NCBI GenBank assembly: GCA_001321835.1
Contig: JPUR01000114.1
Span: 1 to 63,169 of the forward strand
Source of the DNA: Marinosulfonomonas sp. PRT-SC04
GTDB lineage: Bacteria > Pseudomonadota > Alphaproteobacteria > Rhodobacterales > Rhodobacteraceae
Direction of reading: 5' to 3'
Length of the DNA stretch: 63,169 bases
The position numbers were made by a program, and so were the translations under genes. The notes under the pieces are model-generated. The model did not search any database and was not told where the DNA came from. It saw nothing but the letters and a program-made list of their open reading frames with translations. This document shows, one piece after another, positions 38,530 through 47,411 of the stretch (positions within the stretch are counted from its first letter, which is position 1; every line of letters begins with the position of its first letter).

Positions 38530-39671
38530 GCCGGCCTCCGGTTTTGCAAACTTAGACGCGCCATCAGCCGCTTGATCAGGCCGGGGCGCCCCGACAGCCA
38601 CAGGATTACGGTGCTGGTCAATAATCCGACCGCGGCGGGCACATAGACCAGTGGCCACAGATGCGCATTTCGCATCGCATAGCCGCCCATGGCACTGTCG
38701 AGCGCCTTGATCACCACCAGTAAAATAATGGCGACAATAATTTGCCGCGTCACCCCAAAGCGGCTGAAACTGCCGACCAGCAACACCGAAAACCCGATCA
38801 TCGCGGTGACAATCGACAACAAAGGTTGGGCAAAACGGTCGTGGCCCAATTTCAGCATTCGCGCGCGACTGGCACCGGTTTCGGCGATTAGGGCAGGGGT
38901 TGCAGACAGCAATTCGAACGTTGATAGCGATGAAGCAGCGCGATTGTTGTCGCTGCGTTTGTTGATTAAACCACCGATATCATAGGACAAATCAGAAAAT
39001 CTGGCGGTGAACAGGCGGGTGTCATTGGCTTTTAGGGTTTGGGTCATCCCGTCAAACATCACCAGCTTGGGCCCGCTGTCACCGCGCACCAGAAACGCGT
39101 TCTTGGCGGTGTAGATCACCTGAAGATCTGGGTTGCGGGTGTCAGACATGAAAACATCCAGCAATTCGCCATTCGGTTTGATTTCACGAATATAGATGGT
39201 CATGCCGTCTGCGGGATGCAGAAAACTGCCTTCAGTTAGGAATCTTGCGGTAATGTTCTCAGATATTTCGGCGCTGCGTTCGGCCAATAGTTTTGATGAG
39301 ATCGGCACCAGAATGTGGGTCAAAACGCCGGTCAGCAGCGCCACAATAATGCCGAACACCAACACTGGACGGGCCAGGCGAAACCCGCTGTAGCCCATGG
39401 ATTGCACCACCACCAGCTCGCTTTCCGAGCTTAACCGGTTGGTGGTGTAAACCGAGGCCACAAAGGCGGCTATCGGCAGCACAGCGCGAATAACATTGGG
39501 CAAGGTCAGCGCGGTGAATTCCAAAAACACGGCGGCAGATTGACCATCCGCAATCAGGAATTCAAACAGCCGAACGGCCTGGTTGACCCAATAGACCATC
39601 ACCAGCACAAGGGCAAAAAAGCCAAAGAACACCATCAATTGCGACAGTAGATATCTGTCGAATTTCGCCAC
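38526..39671 (-). CDS. lptF: LPS export permease LptF
   Basis: This is the partner permease of LptG. The 381 residues start MAKFDRYLLSQLMVFFGFFALVL (first helix) and contain VLPIAAFVASVYTTNRLSSESELVVVQSMGYSGF, the conserved loop after the second and third helices, split here by a small turn. A periplasmic domain (about 130-265) and three C-terminal helices complete it. It heads the six-gene transcript lptF-lptG-lptD-surA-pdxA-rsmA. A 143-base region upstream separates it from the divergent pepA gene and should hold both promoters. Confidence 0.93.
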   Translation of the reverse strand: MAKFDRYLLSQLMVFFGFFALVLVMVYWVNQAVRLFEFLIADGQSAAVFLEFTALTLPNVIRAVLPIAAFVASVYTTNRLSSESELVVVQSMGYSGFRLARPVLVFGIIVALLTGVLTHILVPISSKLLAERSAEISENITARFLTEGSFLHPADGMTIYIREIKPNGELLDVFMSDTRNPDLQVIYTAKNAFLVRGDSGPKLVMFDGMTQTLKANDTRLFTARFSDLSYDIGGLINKRSDNNRAASSLSTFELLSATPALIAETGASRARMLKLGHDRFAQPLLSIVTAMIGFSVLLVGSFSRFGVTRQIIVAIILLVVIKALDSAMGGYAMRNAHLWPLVYVPAAVGLLTSTVILWLSGRPGLIKRLMARLSLQNRRPA

Positions 39672-39814
39672 GCGCTATATCCCCCCCGAGACGGTTTGCA
39701 TTTCACCTAACCTAGCTGAAAAAAAAGCTGGGATAAACTGCTATCTGGCGTTTGTTTGCGTCAAAGGTTAGGTATGGCAAAACCACGCCACATGCGGCCA
39801 AATAGGAGAACGTC

Positions 39815-41284
39815 ATGTCACACCCTCGCCACATAGAATTCAAAGAAATTGACCTGGATCAGATCGCGGCGGCCACCGGGCGCATCACGGTTTTTGTCGG
39901 TCTTGAGGGGCAGCTGGACCAATGCGCACGACGGGTAAACCGGTTGTGCAAAGGCGCGTTGAAACGTTTCGTGGAGTCTCCAACATTTGAAAAAATGAAG
40001 CCGACGCAGGGCCATGATCTGTCCTTTCCGGCGGGAATGATCTGTGACGCAATCCAAGTGATCAAGCTGAGCCGCCGTCCAAAACCCGATGCGGCCCGCA
40101 AGGCTGGCGGTGTGATTGCCAAGGCCGCTGGCCGCGCAGAGCTGCATATTCTGGCCGGTAATTTGACCCAATCTGCCGAGGTGTCGCTGGGCTTGGCGCT
40201 GCGTGGCTATGATTTCAATGTGCATAAAACCAAAGCGTCTGACGCGATGGGTATAGCAACCTTCATGGTAACCGCCCCCGAAGAAGTGGCCGCTTTAGCT
40301 GGCCCAATGGCGGCGGTGGCTGAAGGGGTGTTTTTCACCCGTGATCTGGTGAACGAGCCTGCTAACATCCTGACAACAGACGATTTTGCAGCCCGGCTTG
40401 CGGCAATGCAAGAGCTGGGCCTTGAGGTTGAAATCCTTGAGGAAGCTGATTTGGAGAAGCTTGGCATGGGGGCATTGCTCTCGGTCGGCCAAGGCTCGCG
40501 CAGCCCTTCCAAAGTGGTGATCATGCAATGGAATGGCGGCCCGAAAGGCGAAGCTCCGTTCGCATTGGTCGGCAAAGGCGTGGTGTTTGACACCGGCGGG
40601 ATTTCTATAAAACCGGCGGCGGGCATGGAAGACATGACCATGGATATGGGCGGCGCAGGTGTGGTGGCGGGCGTGATGCGCACGCTGGCAATGCGCGGTG
40701 CCAAGGCCAATGTGGTCGGTCTGGTCGGATTGGTTGAAAACATGCCTGATGGTGCCGCCACCCGCCCCGGTGATGTGGTGACCTCGATGAAAGGCGACAC
40801 CATCGAGGTGATCAACACCGATGCCGAGGGACGTTTGGTTTTGGCGGATGTTTTGTGGTACGCGCAGCAGCGTTTCAAGCCGACCGGCGTGATCAATCTG
40901 GCGACCCTAACGGGTGCGGTGATCGTTGGTCTTGGCCATGAAAACACCGGTGTATTTTCCAATGACAATGCCCTGTGCAACGCCTTTATGGCGGCCGCCA
41001 AATCCGAGGGCGAGGGCGCATGGCGTCTGCCGCTGGATGACAGCTACGACAAGCTGATCGATTCTCGGATTGCCGATATGAAAAACTCGGCCGGACGCGC
41101 CGCAGGATCCATCACCGCAGCAAAATTCCTACAACGGTTTATCACCGAGGATATGCCGTGGATCCACTTGGATATTGCCGGCACCGCACTGCTGAAAACC
41201 GAATCTGATTTGGCCCCCAAAGGTGCCACCGGTTGGGGCGTGATGGCGCTGGATCGTCTGATCCGAAATATGCTGGAAAGCTGA
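39815..41284 (+). CDS. pepA: Leucyl aminopeptidase (M17 family)
   Basis: This hexameric two-metal enzyme cleaves N-terminal residues from peptides in the cytoplasm. The 489 residues show FTRDLVNEPANIL, VGKGVVFDTGGISIKPA with metal ligands and substrate lysine, MTMDMGGAGVV, and the M17 signature NTDAEGRL (from N334). A DMKNSAGRAAGSITAAKFL segment follows. AGGAGAACGTC precedes the ATG. It is divergent from lptF, and its TGA shares a base with the holC start. Both arrangements are usual in alphaproteobacteria. Confidence 0.95.
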   Translation: MSHPRHIEFKEIDLDQIAAATGRITVFVGLEGQLDQCARRVNRLCKGALKRFVESPTFEKMKPTQGHDLSFPAGMICDAIQVIKLSRRPKPDAARKAGGVIAKAAGRAELHILAGNLTQSAEVSLGLALRGYDFNVHKTKASDAMGIATFMVTAPEEVAALAGPMAAVAEGVFFTRDLVNEPANILTTDDFAARLAAMQELGLEVEILEEADLEKLGMGALLSVGQGSRSPSKVVIMQWNGGPKGEAPFALVGKGVVFDTGGISIKPAAGMEDMTMDMGGAGVVAGVMRTLAMRGAKANVVGLVGLVENMPDGAATRPGDVVTSMKGDTIEVINTDAEGRLVLADVLWYAQQRFKPTGVINLATLTGAVIVGLGHENTGVFSNDNALCNAFMAAAKSEGEGAWRLPLDDSYDKLIDSRIADMKNSAGRAAGSITAAKFLQRFITEDMPWIHLDIAGTALLKTESDLAPKGATGWGVMALDRLIRNMLES

Positions 41285-41742
41285 TGGGCGCTGCCTATTT
41301 TTATCAACTGACCCACGCGCCACTGGAAGCCGTGCTGCCGATGCTGCTGGAGAAATCTGTTGCCGCTGGCTGGCAGGTCATGGTGCTGGGGTCTGATGAT
41401 AACCGGATGAAATGGCTGGATGAAAAGCTATGGATGGGCCGTGACGATGGCTTTTTACCGCATGGTTTGGCGGGCGGCGCGCATGATGCCGCCCAACCAA
41501 TCCTGCTGACCACAACGGGAAGTACCGCCAATAATCCGACCTGTATTCTGGCCGTTGACGGGGCTGACGTGACCGCAGATCAGGTCACTGAAATGCAGCG
41601 TGTCAGTATCTTATTCGATGGCAACGACGAGGTCGCGCTGGCCCATGCCCGAGGCCAATGGAAAGCCCTCACCGATGCAGGCTGCTCCGCGCAATACTGG
41701 TCACAAGAAAGCGGCCACTGGGAAAAGAAAGCCGAACGCTAA
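41284..41742 (+). CDS. holC: DNA polymerase III chi subunit
   Basis: It links the clamp loader to single-strand binding protein at the fork. The 152 residues start MGAAYFYQLTHAPLEAVLPMLLEK, the typical HolC opening, and include WQVMVLGSDDNRMKWLDEKLW, which matches the family's DE-LW pattern with the expected FLPHG next. The ATG at 41284 overlaps the pepA stop (TGATG), so translation is coupled. A longer in-frame start inside pepA is not credible. Confidence 0.9.
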   Translation: MGAAYFYQLTHAPLEAVLPMLLEKSVAAGWQVMVLGSDDNRMKWLDEKLWMGRDDGFLPHGLAGGAHDAAQPILLTTTGSTANNPTCILAVDGADVTADQVTEMQRVSILFDGNDEVALAHARGQWKALTDAGCSAQYWSQESGHWEKKAER

Positions 41743-41754
41743 AATCCGCGCTTT

Positions 41755-41778
41755 TTCTTCTTTTCCTAAATATCCGCC
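41755..41778 (-). repeat. Dispersed intergenic motif, copy D
   Basis: On the minus strand a GC-rich CGCTGCGCGCGGC lead runs into GGATATTTAGGAAAAGAAG, the best match to the consensus. It sits between the convergent stops of holC and the aspartic protease gene, just after the protease stop on the same strand. Confidence 0.75.
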
Positions 41779-41794
41779 GCGCGCAGCGCAAACC

Positions 41795-42376
41795 TTAACG
41801 GCGCAAGATCATCTTGCCGCCACCAATCTCGATCTTGGAATACCGCTGCAAATACGTCATCCCCAACAGTGATTGCTCCATCTCGCCATCATTCACCGAA
41901 GCGCCGACAGTTAAATCAACAATCTCACCCAAACGCACATTTTTCAACCGCACCCGCGCGGTGCGCACCTCGCCATTGGCGGTGTGGGCGATGCCACTGT
42001 AAAACAGATTTTCCACATCAATCCCGATCCGCGCCGCATCCGCCTTGGTCAACACCAGATCCGACGCCCCCGTATCAATGACAAATTGCACATCGGTGCC
42101 ATCAATATCCAGCGTCAGATAATAATGCCCATCCGGCGAGCGCGGCACCTCAACCGTGGCCATTCCGTCAATATAAGATTGGCTCGGGGCGACATTACTG
42201 CGGATATCAGACCAAAGCCCGATGGCGGCAATGACGCCGACAAAAATCAGCCCCCAAACCGCCGCCTGTTGCGCGGTTCTGCCCAGATTTTTGCGATTGC
42301 TAACCAAGAACGAGCCAACAATAACGCAGCCCAGAAGCGACAGATATATCAGCTGTGCGAGATCGTCAGAATTCAT
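41795..42376 (-). CDS. Retropepsin-like aspartic protease, membrane-anchored (TIGR02281 type)
   Basis: The 193 residues have two membrane spans (about 5-25 and 35-57) and a periplasmic single-lobe aspartic protease domain. Its catalytic motif is VIDTGASDLVLT. A second segment, SLLGMTYLQRYSKIEI, supplies the flap-side strand that closes the fold, and GHYYLTLDIDGTDVQF precedes the active site. Such proteins work as homodimers. The substrates are unknown. It has no operon partner except possibly marC, 40 bases upstream on the same strand. Confidence 0.88.
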   Translation of the reverse strand: MNSDDLAQLIYLSLLGCVIVGSFLVSNRKNLGRTAQQAAVWGLIFVGVIAAIGLWSDIRSNVAPSQSYIDGMATVEVPRSPDGHYYLTLDIDGTDVQFVIDTGASDLVLTKADAARIGIDVENLFYSGIAHTANGEVRTARVRLKNVRLGEIVDLTVGASVNDGEMEQSLLGMTYLQRYSKIEIGGGKMILRR

Positions 42377-42416
42377 GAAATGCGCCCTTTTACATGACTA
42401 TATTGGATCGGTACGC

Positions 42417-43034
42417 TTATCCGCCAACCCAGTTGATTGCGGTGATGCCATCAATCACAAACTGCACCGAAAGCGCCGCAAGCAGCATCCCCAGCAAACG
42501 GGTGACCACATTGGTGCCAGTGTCACCCAGCGCATTTTCAAGCAGGTTTGCCGATAGAAACAGCAGTAAAACCATCAGCAAAACGGCCAGTAAAACCAAC
42601 ATCACCGCGCCGATAATCGCCCAGTCGCCACCGGCTTCTCCGGTCAACAAGATCATGGTGGCGATCGAGCCGGGGCCAGCAATCAGCGGGGTGGCCAGTG
42701 GAAATACTGACGGGTCATTTTCAGAACTGGCTTGGCCCTTGCGCCGTTTTGTGCGCGGCTCAAACAACATATCAAGCGCTGTCAGAAACAACAAAACACC
42801 GCCAGCGATCCGAAAAGCGGGCATTGAAATACCGGCAAATCCCAGAACGGCCTCGCCAAACAGTCCGAACAACACCAGTAAACCGCCAGCGATCATCGTG
42901 GAGCGAATGGCGACGCCGCGTCTGTGGACGGCATCTTCGCCCTTGGTCAGCGCCACAAACAGCGGCGCCAACCCAATCGGGTCAATCACCACAAACAGGG
43001 TGATAAAAGCGGTTATAAATGCGGCTTGATTCAT
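42417..43034 (-). CDS. MarC family integral membrane protein
   Basis: The 205 residues have about six membrane helices. The start AFITAFITLFVVIDPIGLAPLFVALT and the ATPLIAGPGSIATMILL segment are the MarC signatures, each with helix-breaking proline. Despite its name the family has no proven role in multiple antibiotic resistance, and its substrate is unknown. It lies 20 bases after the ABC-F ATPase gene and 40 bases before the protease gene, all on the minus strand, so the three may share a transcript. Confidence 0.88.
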   Translation of the reverse strand: MNQAAFITAFITLFVVIDPIGLAPLFVALTKGEDAVHRRGVAIRSTMIAGGLLVLFGLFGEAVLGFAGISMPAFRIAGGVLLFLTALDMLFEPRTKRRKGQASSENDPSVFPLATPLIAGPGSIATMILLTGEAGGDWAIIGAVMLVLLAVLLMVLLLFLSANLLENALGDTGTNVVTRLLGMLLAALSVQFVIDGITAINWVGG

Positions 43035-43054
43035 ATTTTTTCGTTACTTCCGCG

Positions 43055-44902
43055 TTACTTCTGTGCTTTTTCCAGCTTTTCCAAAGCCTTCATCCACATC
43101 TCATCGGCCCGATCCAAAGCGTTCATCACTTCAGAATATTTACGCTGCCAAGGCTCGGCCCGATTGCCCGCATCCTCGTCATACAGCGCCGGATCAGCCA
43201 GTTTTTTCGCCAGCTTGTCGCGCATTTCGTTCAGTTTACCAACCCGTTCTTCGCATTTTCGCACATCGGCTTTCATTGCCAACAGCTGATCGCGGCTGGC
43301 GCGTTTTGGCGCGGCTTTGGCTTTTTTGGCACGTTCCGGGGTTTCTTTGGTCAAAAGGTCCTTGCGGTAGGCCTCCAAATCGTCTTCCCACACTGAAACG
43401 CCGCCATCTTTGACCAGCCATAAGCGGTCCGCGACCATCGACAACAGGTGCATATCGTGGCTGATCAAAATCACCGCGCCAGAATAGGTGGTCAGTGCTT
43501 CGACCAGCGCTTCGCGGCTTTCAATATCAAGGTGGTTGGTCGGCTCATCCAAAATCAGCAGATGCGGGGCGGGCAGGGTGGCCAGCAGCAATGACAGCCG
43601 GGCTTTTTGCCCCCCGGACAAGCGTCCAACCTCGGTTTCAGCCTGATCCGGCCCCAAACCAAAGCCCGCCAAACGGGCCCGAAGCCGCGCTTGACCCTCA
43701 TCGGGGCGCTCGCGGAACAGATGCTGTAGCGGGGTTTCATCGACGTATAGCTCATCGACTTGATGCTGGGCAAAATAGCCGATCCGCAGTTTTCGAGAGG
43801 TGGTCATTTTGCCCGAAAGTGGATCAAGTTTGCCTGATAACAGCTTGGCAAGAGTGGATTTTCCCTGACCATTGCGGCCCAGAAGGGCGATCCGGTCGTC
43901 TTGGTCAATGCGCAGGTCCAGATTTTTCAAAACCGCTTTGCCATCATAGCCAACCGACACGCCTTCGCAGGAAATAATCGGCGGCGACAGCTCCTCGGGT
44001 TTGGGGAAGGTGAACACGGTGCGCGCCGCATCTTCGGGCGCGATGATGGTCTCCATGCGCTCTAGCATTTTAACCCGTGATTGGGCCTGTTTGGCCTTTG
44101 AGGCTTTGGCTTTAAAGCGGTCAACAAAGCTCTGCAAATGGGCGCGTTGTAGGTCTTGTTTCTTGGCGGCGGCCGCTTGCACTTGACGTTTGGCGGCGCG
44201 TTGGCGCACGAATTGATCGTAGGGGCCGGAATACAGTGTCAGTTTGCGGTTTTCCAGATGCAGGATCGCGCCAACCGAACGGTTCAGCAATTCGCGGTCA
44301 TGCGAAATGATCAACACAGTGTGCGGGTATTTCACCAGATAGGCTTCGAGCCAGAGCGAGCCTTCAAGATCGAGATAGTTGGTCGGCTCATCGAGCAGCA
44401 GATAATCAGGCTCACTAAACAGCACAGCGGCCAAGGCCACCCGCATCCGCCAACCACCGGAAAACGCCGAACAGGGTATTTTCTGCGCGGCGGCATCAAA
44501 GCCCAGACCTTTGAGGATCGAAGAGGCGCGGGCCTCGGCGGAATAGGCATCAATATCGGCCAGCCGGGTGTGAACTTCGGCAATCCGGTTCGGATCTGTC
44601 GCGGTTTCAGATTCGGCCATCAGCTCGGCGCGCTCAGTATCGGCGGCCAGCACCGTATCAATCAGCGACACTTCGCTGCCGGAAACCTCTTGGCTAACGC
44701 CCCCAATGCGGGCGCGCGAGGGCAGAGTGATGGTGCCGGCTTCCAGTGGGATATTGCCACGGATCAGGTTGAACAGCGTGGTTTTACCCGCGCCATTGCG
44801 CCCGATTAGGCCAACCTTGTGACCGGTCGGGATGGTGGCGCTGGCGCCTTCAAACAGGGGCTTGCCCTGAATGGCGAAATTTAGATCGTTGATGCGTAAC
44901 AT
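43055..44902 (-). CDS. ABC-F family ATPase
   Basis: It is a cytoplasmic protein with two ATPase cassettes and no membrane part, of the kind that binds the ribosomal E site. Of 615 residues, the first cassette has GRNGAGKTTLFN and SGGWRMRVALAA, followed by DEPTNYLDLEGSLWLE. The P-site-type linker is rich in Lys/Ala (about 235-300). The second cassette has GRNGQGKSTLAKL, SGGQKARLSLLLA and DEPTNHLDIESREAL. The C-terminus is a charged coiled coil (about 530-610). It looks nearest to the Uup/YheS branches; the exact subgroup is not certain. Confidence 0.93.
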   Translation of the reverse strand: MLRINDLNFAIQGKPLFEGASATIPTGHKVGLIGRNGAGKTTLFNLIRGNIPLEAGTITLPSRARIGGVSQEVSGSEVSLIDTVLAADTERAELMAESETATDPNRIAEVHTRLADIDAYSAEARASSILKGLGFDAAAQKIPCSAFSGGWRMRVALAAVLFSEPDYLLLDEPTNYLDLEGSLWLEAYLVKYPHTVLIISHDRELLNRSVGAILHLENRKLTLYSGPYDQFVRQRAAKRQVQAAAAKKQDLQRAHLQSFVDRFKAKASKAKQAQSRVKMLERMETIIAPEDAARTVFTFPKPEELSPPIISCEGVSVGYDGKAVLKNLDLRIDQDDRIALLGRNGQGKSTLAKLLSGKLDPLSGKMTTSRKLRIGYFAQHQVDELYVDETPLQHLFRERPDEGQARLRARLAGFGLGPDQAETEVGRLSGGQKARLSLLLATLPAPHLLILDEPTNHLDIESREALVEALTTYSGAVILISHDMHLLSMVADRLWLVKDGGVSVWEDDLEAYRKDLLTKETPERAKKAKAAPKRASRDQLLAMKADVRKCEERVGKLNEMRDKLAKKLADPALYDEDAGNRAEPWQRKYSEVMNALDRADEMWMKALEKLEKAQK

Positions 44903-45080
44903 GGCGGGCGGCTGACCTCTGGCGTGTCTGGTTTATAAGAGAATAGAATTTAGCGAGACATGCTCTATGCGAGGGCGAAGGTCAATCACCGCTTTTCATG
45001 CGCGTAAACCCGTGTTAGCAGGGCGTCGAATTTATCATGGCTGGGCGATGGTGCCCGCCACAGCACAGAAAGACTGTATC

Positions 45081-45503
45081 ATGGCTATTCAGCGCACATT
45101 TTCGATCATCAAACCAGACGCCACTCGCCGCAACCTGACCGGCGCTATCGTCGCTAAATTTGAGGCCGCTGGCCTGCGGATTGTTGCCAGCAAGCGCATC
45201 CAGATGACATTGGCCCAAGCGCAGAGCTTTTACGGTGTGCACTCAGAGCGTCCGTTCTTTGGCGAATTGTGTGAGTTCATGATTTCCGAGCCGATTGTTG
45301 TACAGGTTCTGGAAGGCGAAGACGCAATTGCGAAAAACCGCGAAGTTATGGGCGCCACTAACCCAGCCGATGCTGATGCTGGCACAATCCGTAAAGAGTT
45401 CGCTCTTTCGATTGGCGAAAACTCGGTTCACGGTTCAGACGCTCCTGAAACTGCTGCTGAAGAAATCGCTTTCTTCTTCTCTGGTTTAGAGCTGGTTGGC
45501 TAA
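45081..45503 (+). CDS. ndk: Nucleoside diphosphate kinase
   Basis: It passes the gamma phosphate of ATP to nucleoside diphosphates through a phosphohistidine. The 140 residues start [18 protein letters not shown] and contain the active-site stretch [12 protein letters not shown] with H117. The length is standard. The start at 45081 was chosen because the family begins here; upstream in-frame codons to 44967 show no homology. It stands alone, convergent with the TfoX-domain gene. Confidence 0.96.
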   Translation: MAIQRTFSIIKPDATRRNLTGAIVAKFEAAGLRIVASKRIQMTLAQAQSFYGVHSERPFFGELCEFMISEPIVVQVLEGEDAIAKNREVMGATNPADADAGTIRKEFALSIGENSVHGSDAPETAAEEIAFFFSGLELVG

Positions 45504-45542
45504 GAGGCTTTTTTAAAATTCTGCAAAATTAATGCACTTATT

Positions 45543-45872
45543 TTATGTGCGTTTAATGACGCCGATAATATCAAGGGCCGCTTCGAGTTCGGAGCGGCCT
45601 TTGTCGTGTCCGGTTGATTTTATCGCATCAAATCGGACCCTTAGCGCGGTTTTCTCATCGCCTTGGCAGTCGTTCCACGGGCGACCCTGCAACCCCATCA
45701 CCATCGCGTAATAGGCGATGAAATGCGGTTTTGATCCAGATTGCAGCAATTGGCGATAGGCCGCATCAGGCCCAAGGGCGCGCAACTGATCCGCGGTTTC
45801 TATTCCCGCCCGCGCATAAACCGCGTCAGAGGCAGGGCCAAGATTTCGGAGGCTGGAAACAGGGTCGGACAT
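45543..45872 (-). CDS. TfoX C-terminal domain protein
   Basis: This 109-residue protein contains SLRNLGPASDAVYARAGIETADQLRALGPDAAYRQLL, a helix-hairpin-helix-like TfoX C-terminal domain, split in two by a short turn. GLQGRPWNDCQ and a charged tail follow. It lacks the N-terminal TfoX domain of the competence regulator Sxy, so a role in DNA uptake cannot be assumed. The domain may bind nucleic acid. It is transcribed towards ndk. Confidence 0.82.
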   Translation of the reverse strand: MSDPVSSLRNLGPASDAVYARAGIETADQLRALGPDAAYRQLLQSGSKPHFIAYYAMVMGLQGRPWNDCQGDEKTALRVRFDAIKSTGHDKGRSELEAALDIIGVIKRT

Positions 45873-45941
45873 AGGGGCAAGCCTAGCGAATTCAGCCTGT
45901 TTGGCAATCCGTAATCGGTGATACTCGTTGGGTGTTGGCGC

Positions 45942-46109
45942 CTAGATGCTGGCCCAATCGGAAATCACATGCGGTGTTTGTTTTTGTGTCGGTTTCGTGG
46001 TCGGGGCGGTTTTTAGATCCCCCAAACGCCGTGCGACAAAGCCGATTTTACGTGGGTATTGCTGTTGTGCGGGCACATCGCGAGTTGATTTTTGTGGTTT
46101 GCGTTCCAT
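45942..46109 (-). CDS. Small basic protein, 55 residues, unknown
   Basis: A short frame starts MERKPQKSTRDVPAQQQYPR and ends HVISDWASI. It is preceded at ideal distance by TAGGAGTAATATT, one of the stronger ribosome sites in this region. The product is basic and rich in Lys, Gln, Pro and Thr, with no membrane span or motif I know. A competing minus-strand frame in the same place (46013-46210, starting MAKSSFNKGDPITEVPEG) has no ribosome site of its own, though the two overlap and could be coupled. Coding potential is unproven. Confidence 0.45.
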   Translation of the reverse strand: MERKPQKSTRDVPAQQQYPRKIGFVARRLGDLKTAPTTKPTQKQTPHVISDWASI

Positions 46110-46468
46110 AATATTACTCCTAAATGGCCAGTTGGCCGTGTTGCCTTCTGGCGTATCCCTTCTGGGACCTCGGTGATCGGGTCGCCCTTATTAAAGGAGG
46201 ATTTCGCCATAAGAGGATTTGTGTGGGGGAATGGGGCGGGAATAAGGCAGGCTTGTTGGGGGCAGACTAAAGCCCGCAATATGTTGTGTGTCGTGGGGCG
46301 TTTTGGGGGTTTTATTGATATTATTTAGGGCAGGTGTGGGATTTATGCAGCAACCCGCGGGGCCTGCGCATCGGGGTCTGAACCGTAACATTGGCTGAAA
46401 TCATTTTGGGCTGGAGTGTGGGGGCCGATCATGTGGTCACAACCGATTGTCATTGCGCTTGCGGCGGA

Positions 46469-46489
46469 TTATGGAATATTCTTCCATAA
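46469..46489. promoter_or_regulatory. Inverted repeat upstream of lrp, distal
   Basis: TTATGGAA and TTCCATAA flank TATTC, a perfect 8 + 8 repeat whose centre lies about 100 bases before the lrp start. It shares the half-site TGGAA/TTCCA with the proximal palindromes. Confidence 0.6.
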
Positions 46490-46543
46490 GGTGGCTGTAT
46501 TTGCGCTGGTAAATCCTGAAGTGCGGTGCGGCGGTGATTGATC

Positions 46544-46565
46544 GGAACATATGTTCCATATGGAA
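46544..46565. promoter_or_regulatory. Two interlocking palindromes just upstream of lrp
   Basis: GGAACATATGTTCC (46544-46557) and TTCCATATGGAA (46554-46565) are perfect palindromes sharing TTCC. With the distal site this gives GGAA/TTCC half-sites spaced along about 95 bases, as expected for cooperative binding by an Lrp/AsnC octamer acting on its own promoter. Confidence 0.6.
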
Positions 46566-46577
46566 GCGGGAATTGAA

Positions 46578-47051
46578 ATGGCAACATCACTAGACGGACT
46601 GGACCGGAAGATCCTTGCCCAGCTGCAAGAGGATGCATCGCTGTCATTGGATGAGATTGCGCGCAAAGTGGGCTCTTCAAAGACGCCGGTGTGGAACCGA
46701 ATTCGCAAATTAAAGGCCGCAGGGGTGATCGGGCGCCAAACGGTGTTGTTGGATCCGGTTGCGCTGGGATTGGAGGCTTGTTTCTTTGTGCTGGTGCGCA
46801 CCTCGGAACATGACGCTGAGTGGCAGGCGCGGTTTTTGATCACGTTGCAGGCCCGCCCCGAAGTGATGGAAGCGCACCGGTTGGCGGGGGATATTGACTA
46901 TATCCTGAAGGTGCGGGTGAAAAATGCCAAGGCATATGATGTGTTCTATCAGGCGCTGATTGCGGAGGTGAAGATTTTCAATGTCACGGCGCTATTGTCG
47001 ATGGAGGAAATTAAATCAACCACGGTTTTGCCGATCGATCTTGAGCCGTAG
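46578..47051 (+). CDS. Lrp/AsnC family transcriptional regulator
   Basis: The 157 residues from MATSLDGLDRKILAQLQED have the winged helix-turn-helix (about 5-55, LDEIARKVGSSKTPVWNRIRKL). The RAM ligand-binding and oligomerisation domain follows (about 65-150, FVLVRTSEHDAEW, VMEAHRLAGDIDYILKVRV, ALLSMEEIKSTTVLPID). GDIDYILKV is the usual effector-site turn. The ATG at 46578 was chosen because earlier ones fall within the palindromes. The ligand is probably an amino acid. No obvious target gene is adjacent, so autoregulation is the clearest inference. Confidence 0.9.
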   Translation: MATSLDGLDRKILAQLQEDASLSLDEIARKVGSSKTPVWNRIRKLKAAGVIGRQTVLLDPVALGLEACFFVLVRTSEHDAEWQARFLITLQARPEVMEAHRLAGDIDYILKVRVKNAKAYDVFYQALIAEVKIFNVTALLSMEEIKSTTVLPIDLEP

Positions 47052-47070
47052 GTCTTTAAGAAAAGAAGAC
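47051..47070 (+). repeat. Dispersed intergenic motif, degenerate copy G
   Basis: GGTCTTTAAGAAAAGAAGAC directly after the lrp stop retains the AAGAAAAGAAG half of the motif. It is followed by a GC-rich stretch and TTTT. Confidence 0.45.
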
Positions 47071-47411
47071 GCAGGGGGCGTTTTACCCCAACATTGCCGA
47101 AAAGATCCGCCCGCGGCTGTCCGTTCTGCTCTGATAAATTAGATATCACCGCTTAGAGGCGTTTGACACTTGGAGTGTCGTGGTCAGCTTTGTTCGGCCT
47201 TGTTCGTCTCGTTCTCGGTTTTGCTAACGGCCCCAAATTTCTGCGCGTTGTTTGGATGACTAATAAGTACGGCGACGATACTTTATTCTGTCCCCCTATC
47301 TTTTTCTAAAGACTAAAATATTAAGAGCGCGCCGATTGCTGACATGTGTTTGCGTATGCAGCTTTTGCACGATCAACCGTTATTCGTGGACAAGCTGTTG
47401 TTTCATCAGCA
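47052..47411. other. Non-coding stretch between lrp and the glycosyltransferase gene
   Basis: I find no gene. The only structure is GACACT-TGG-AGTGTC (47165-47179), a perfect 6 + 6 inverted repeat, with repeated GTTCG words to its right. The base composition is more AT rich than the neighbouring genes. Confidence 0.5.

Larger units (their letters stand above)
46110..46577. other. Non-coding stretch with operators in front of lrp
   Basis: Apart from the overlapping minus-strand frame noted under the 55-residue gene, I see no coding sequence. The right end holds the palindromes described separately. GGAGGATTTCGCC near 46196 resembles a plus-strand ribosome site but leads to no sensible frame. 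Confidence 0.5.

Noticed and set aside
47165..47179. GACACT-TGG-AGTGTC inverted repeat as an operator
   Set aside because: Far from either flanking start codon and short; no second copy was noticed in the window.
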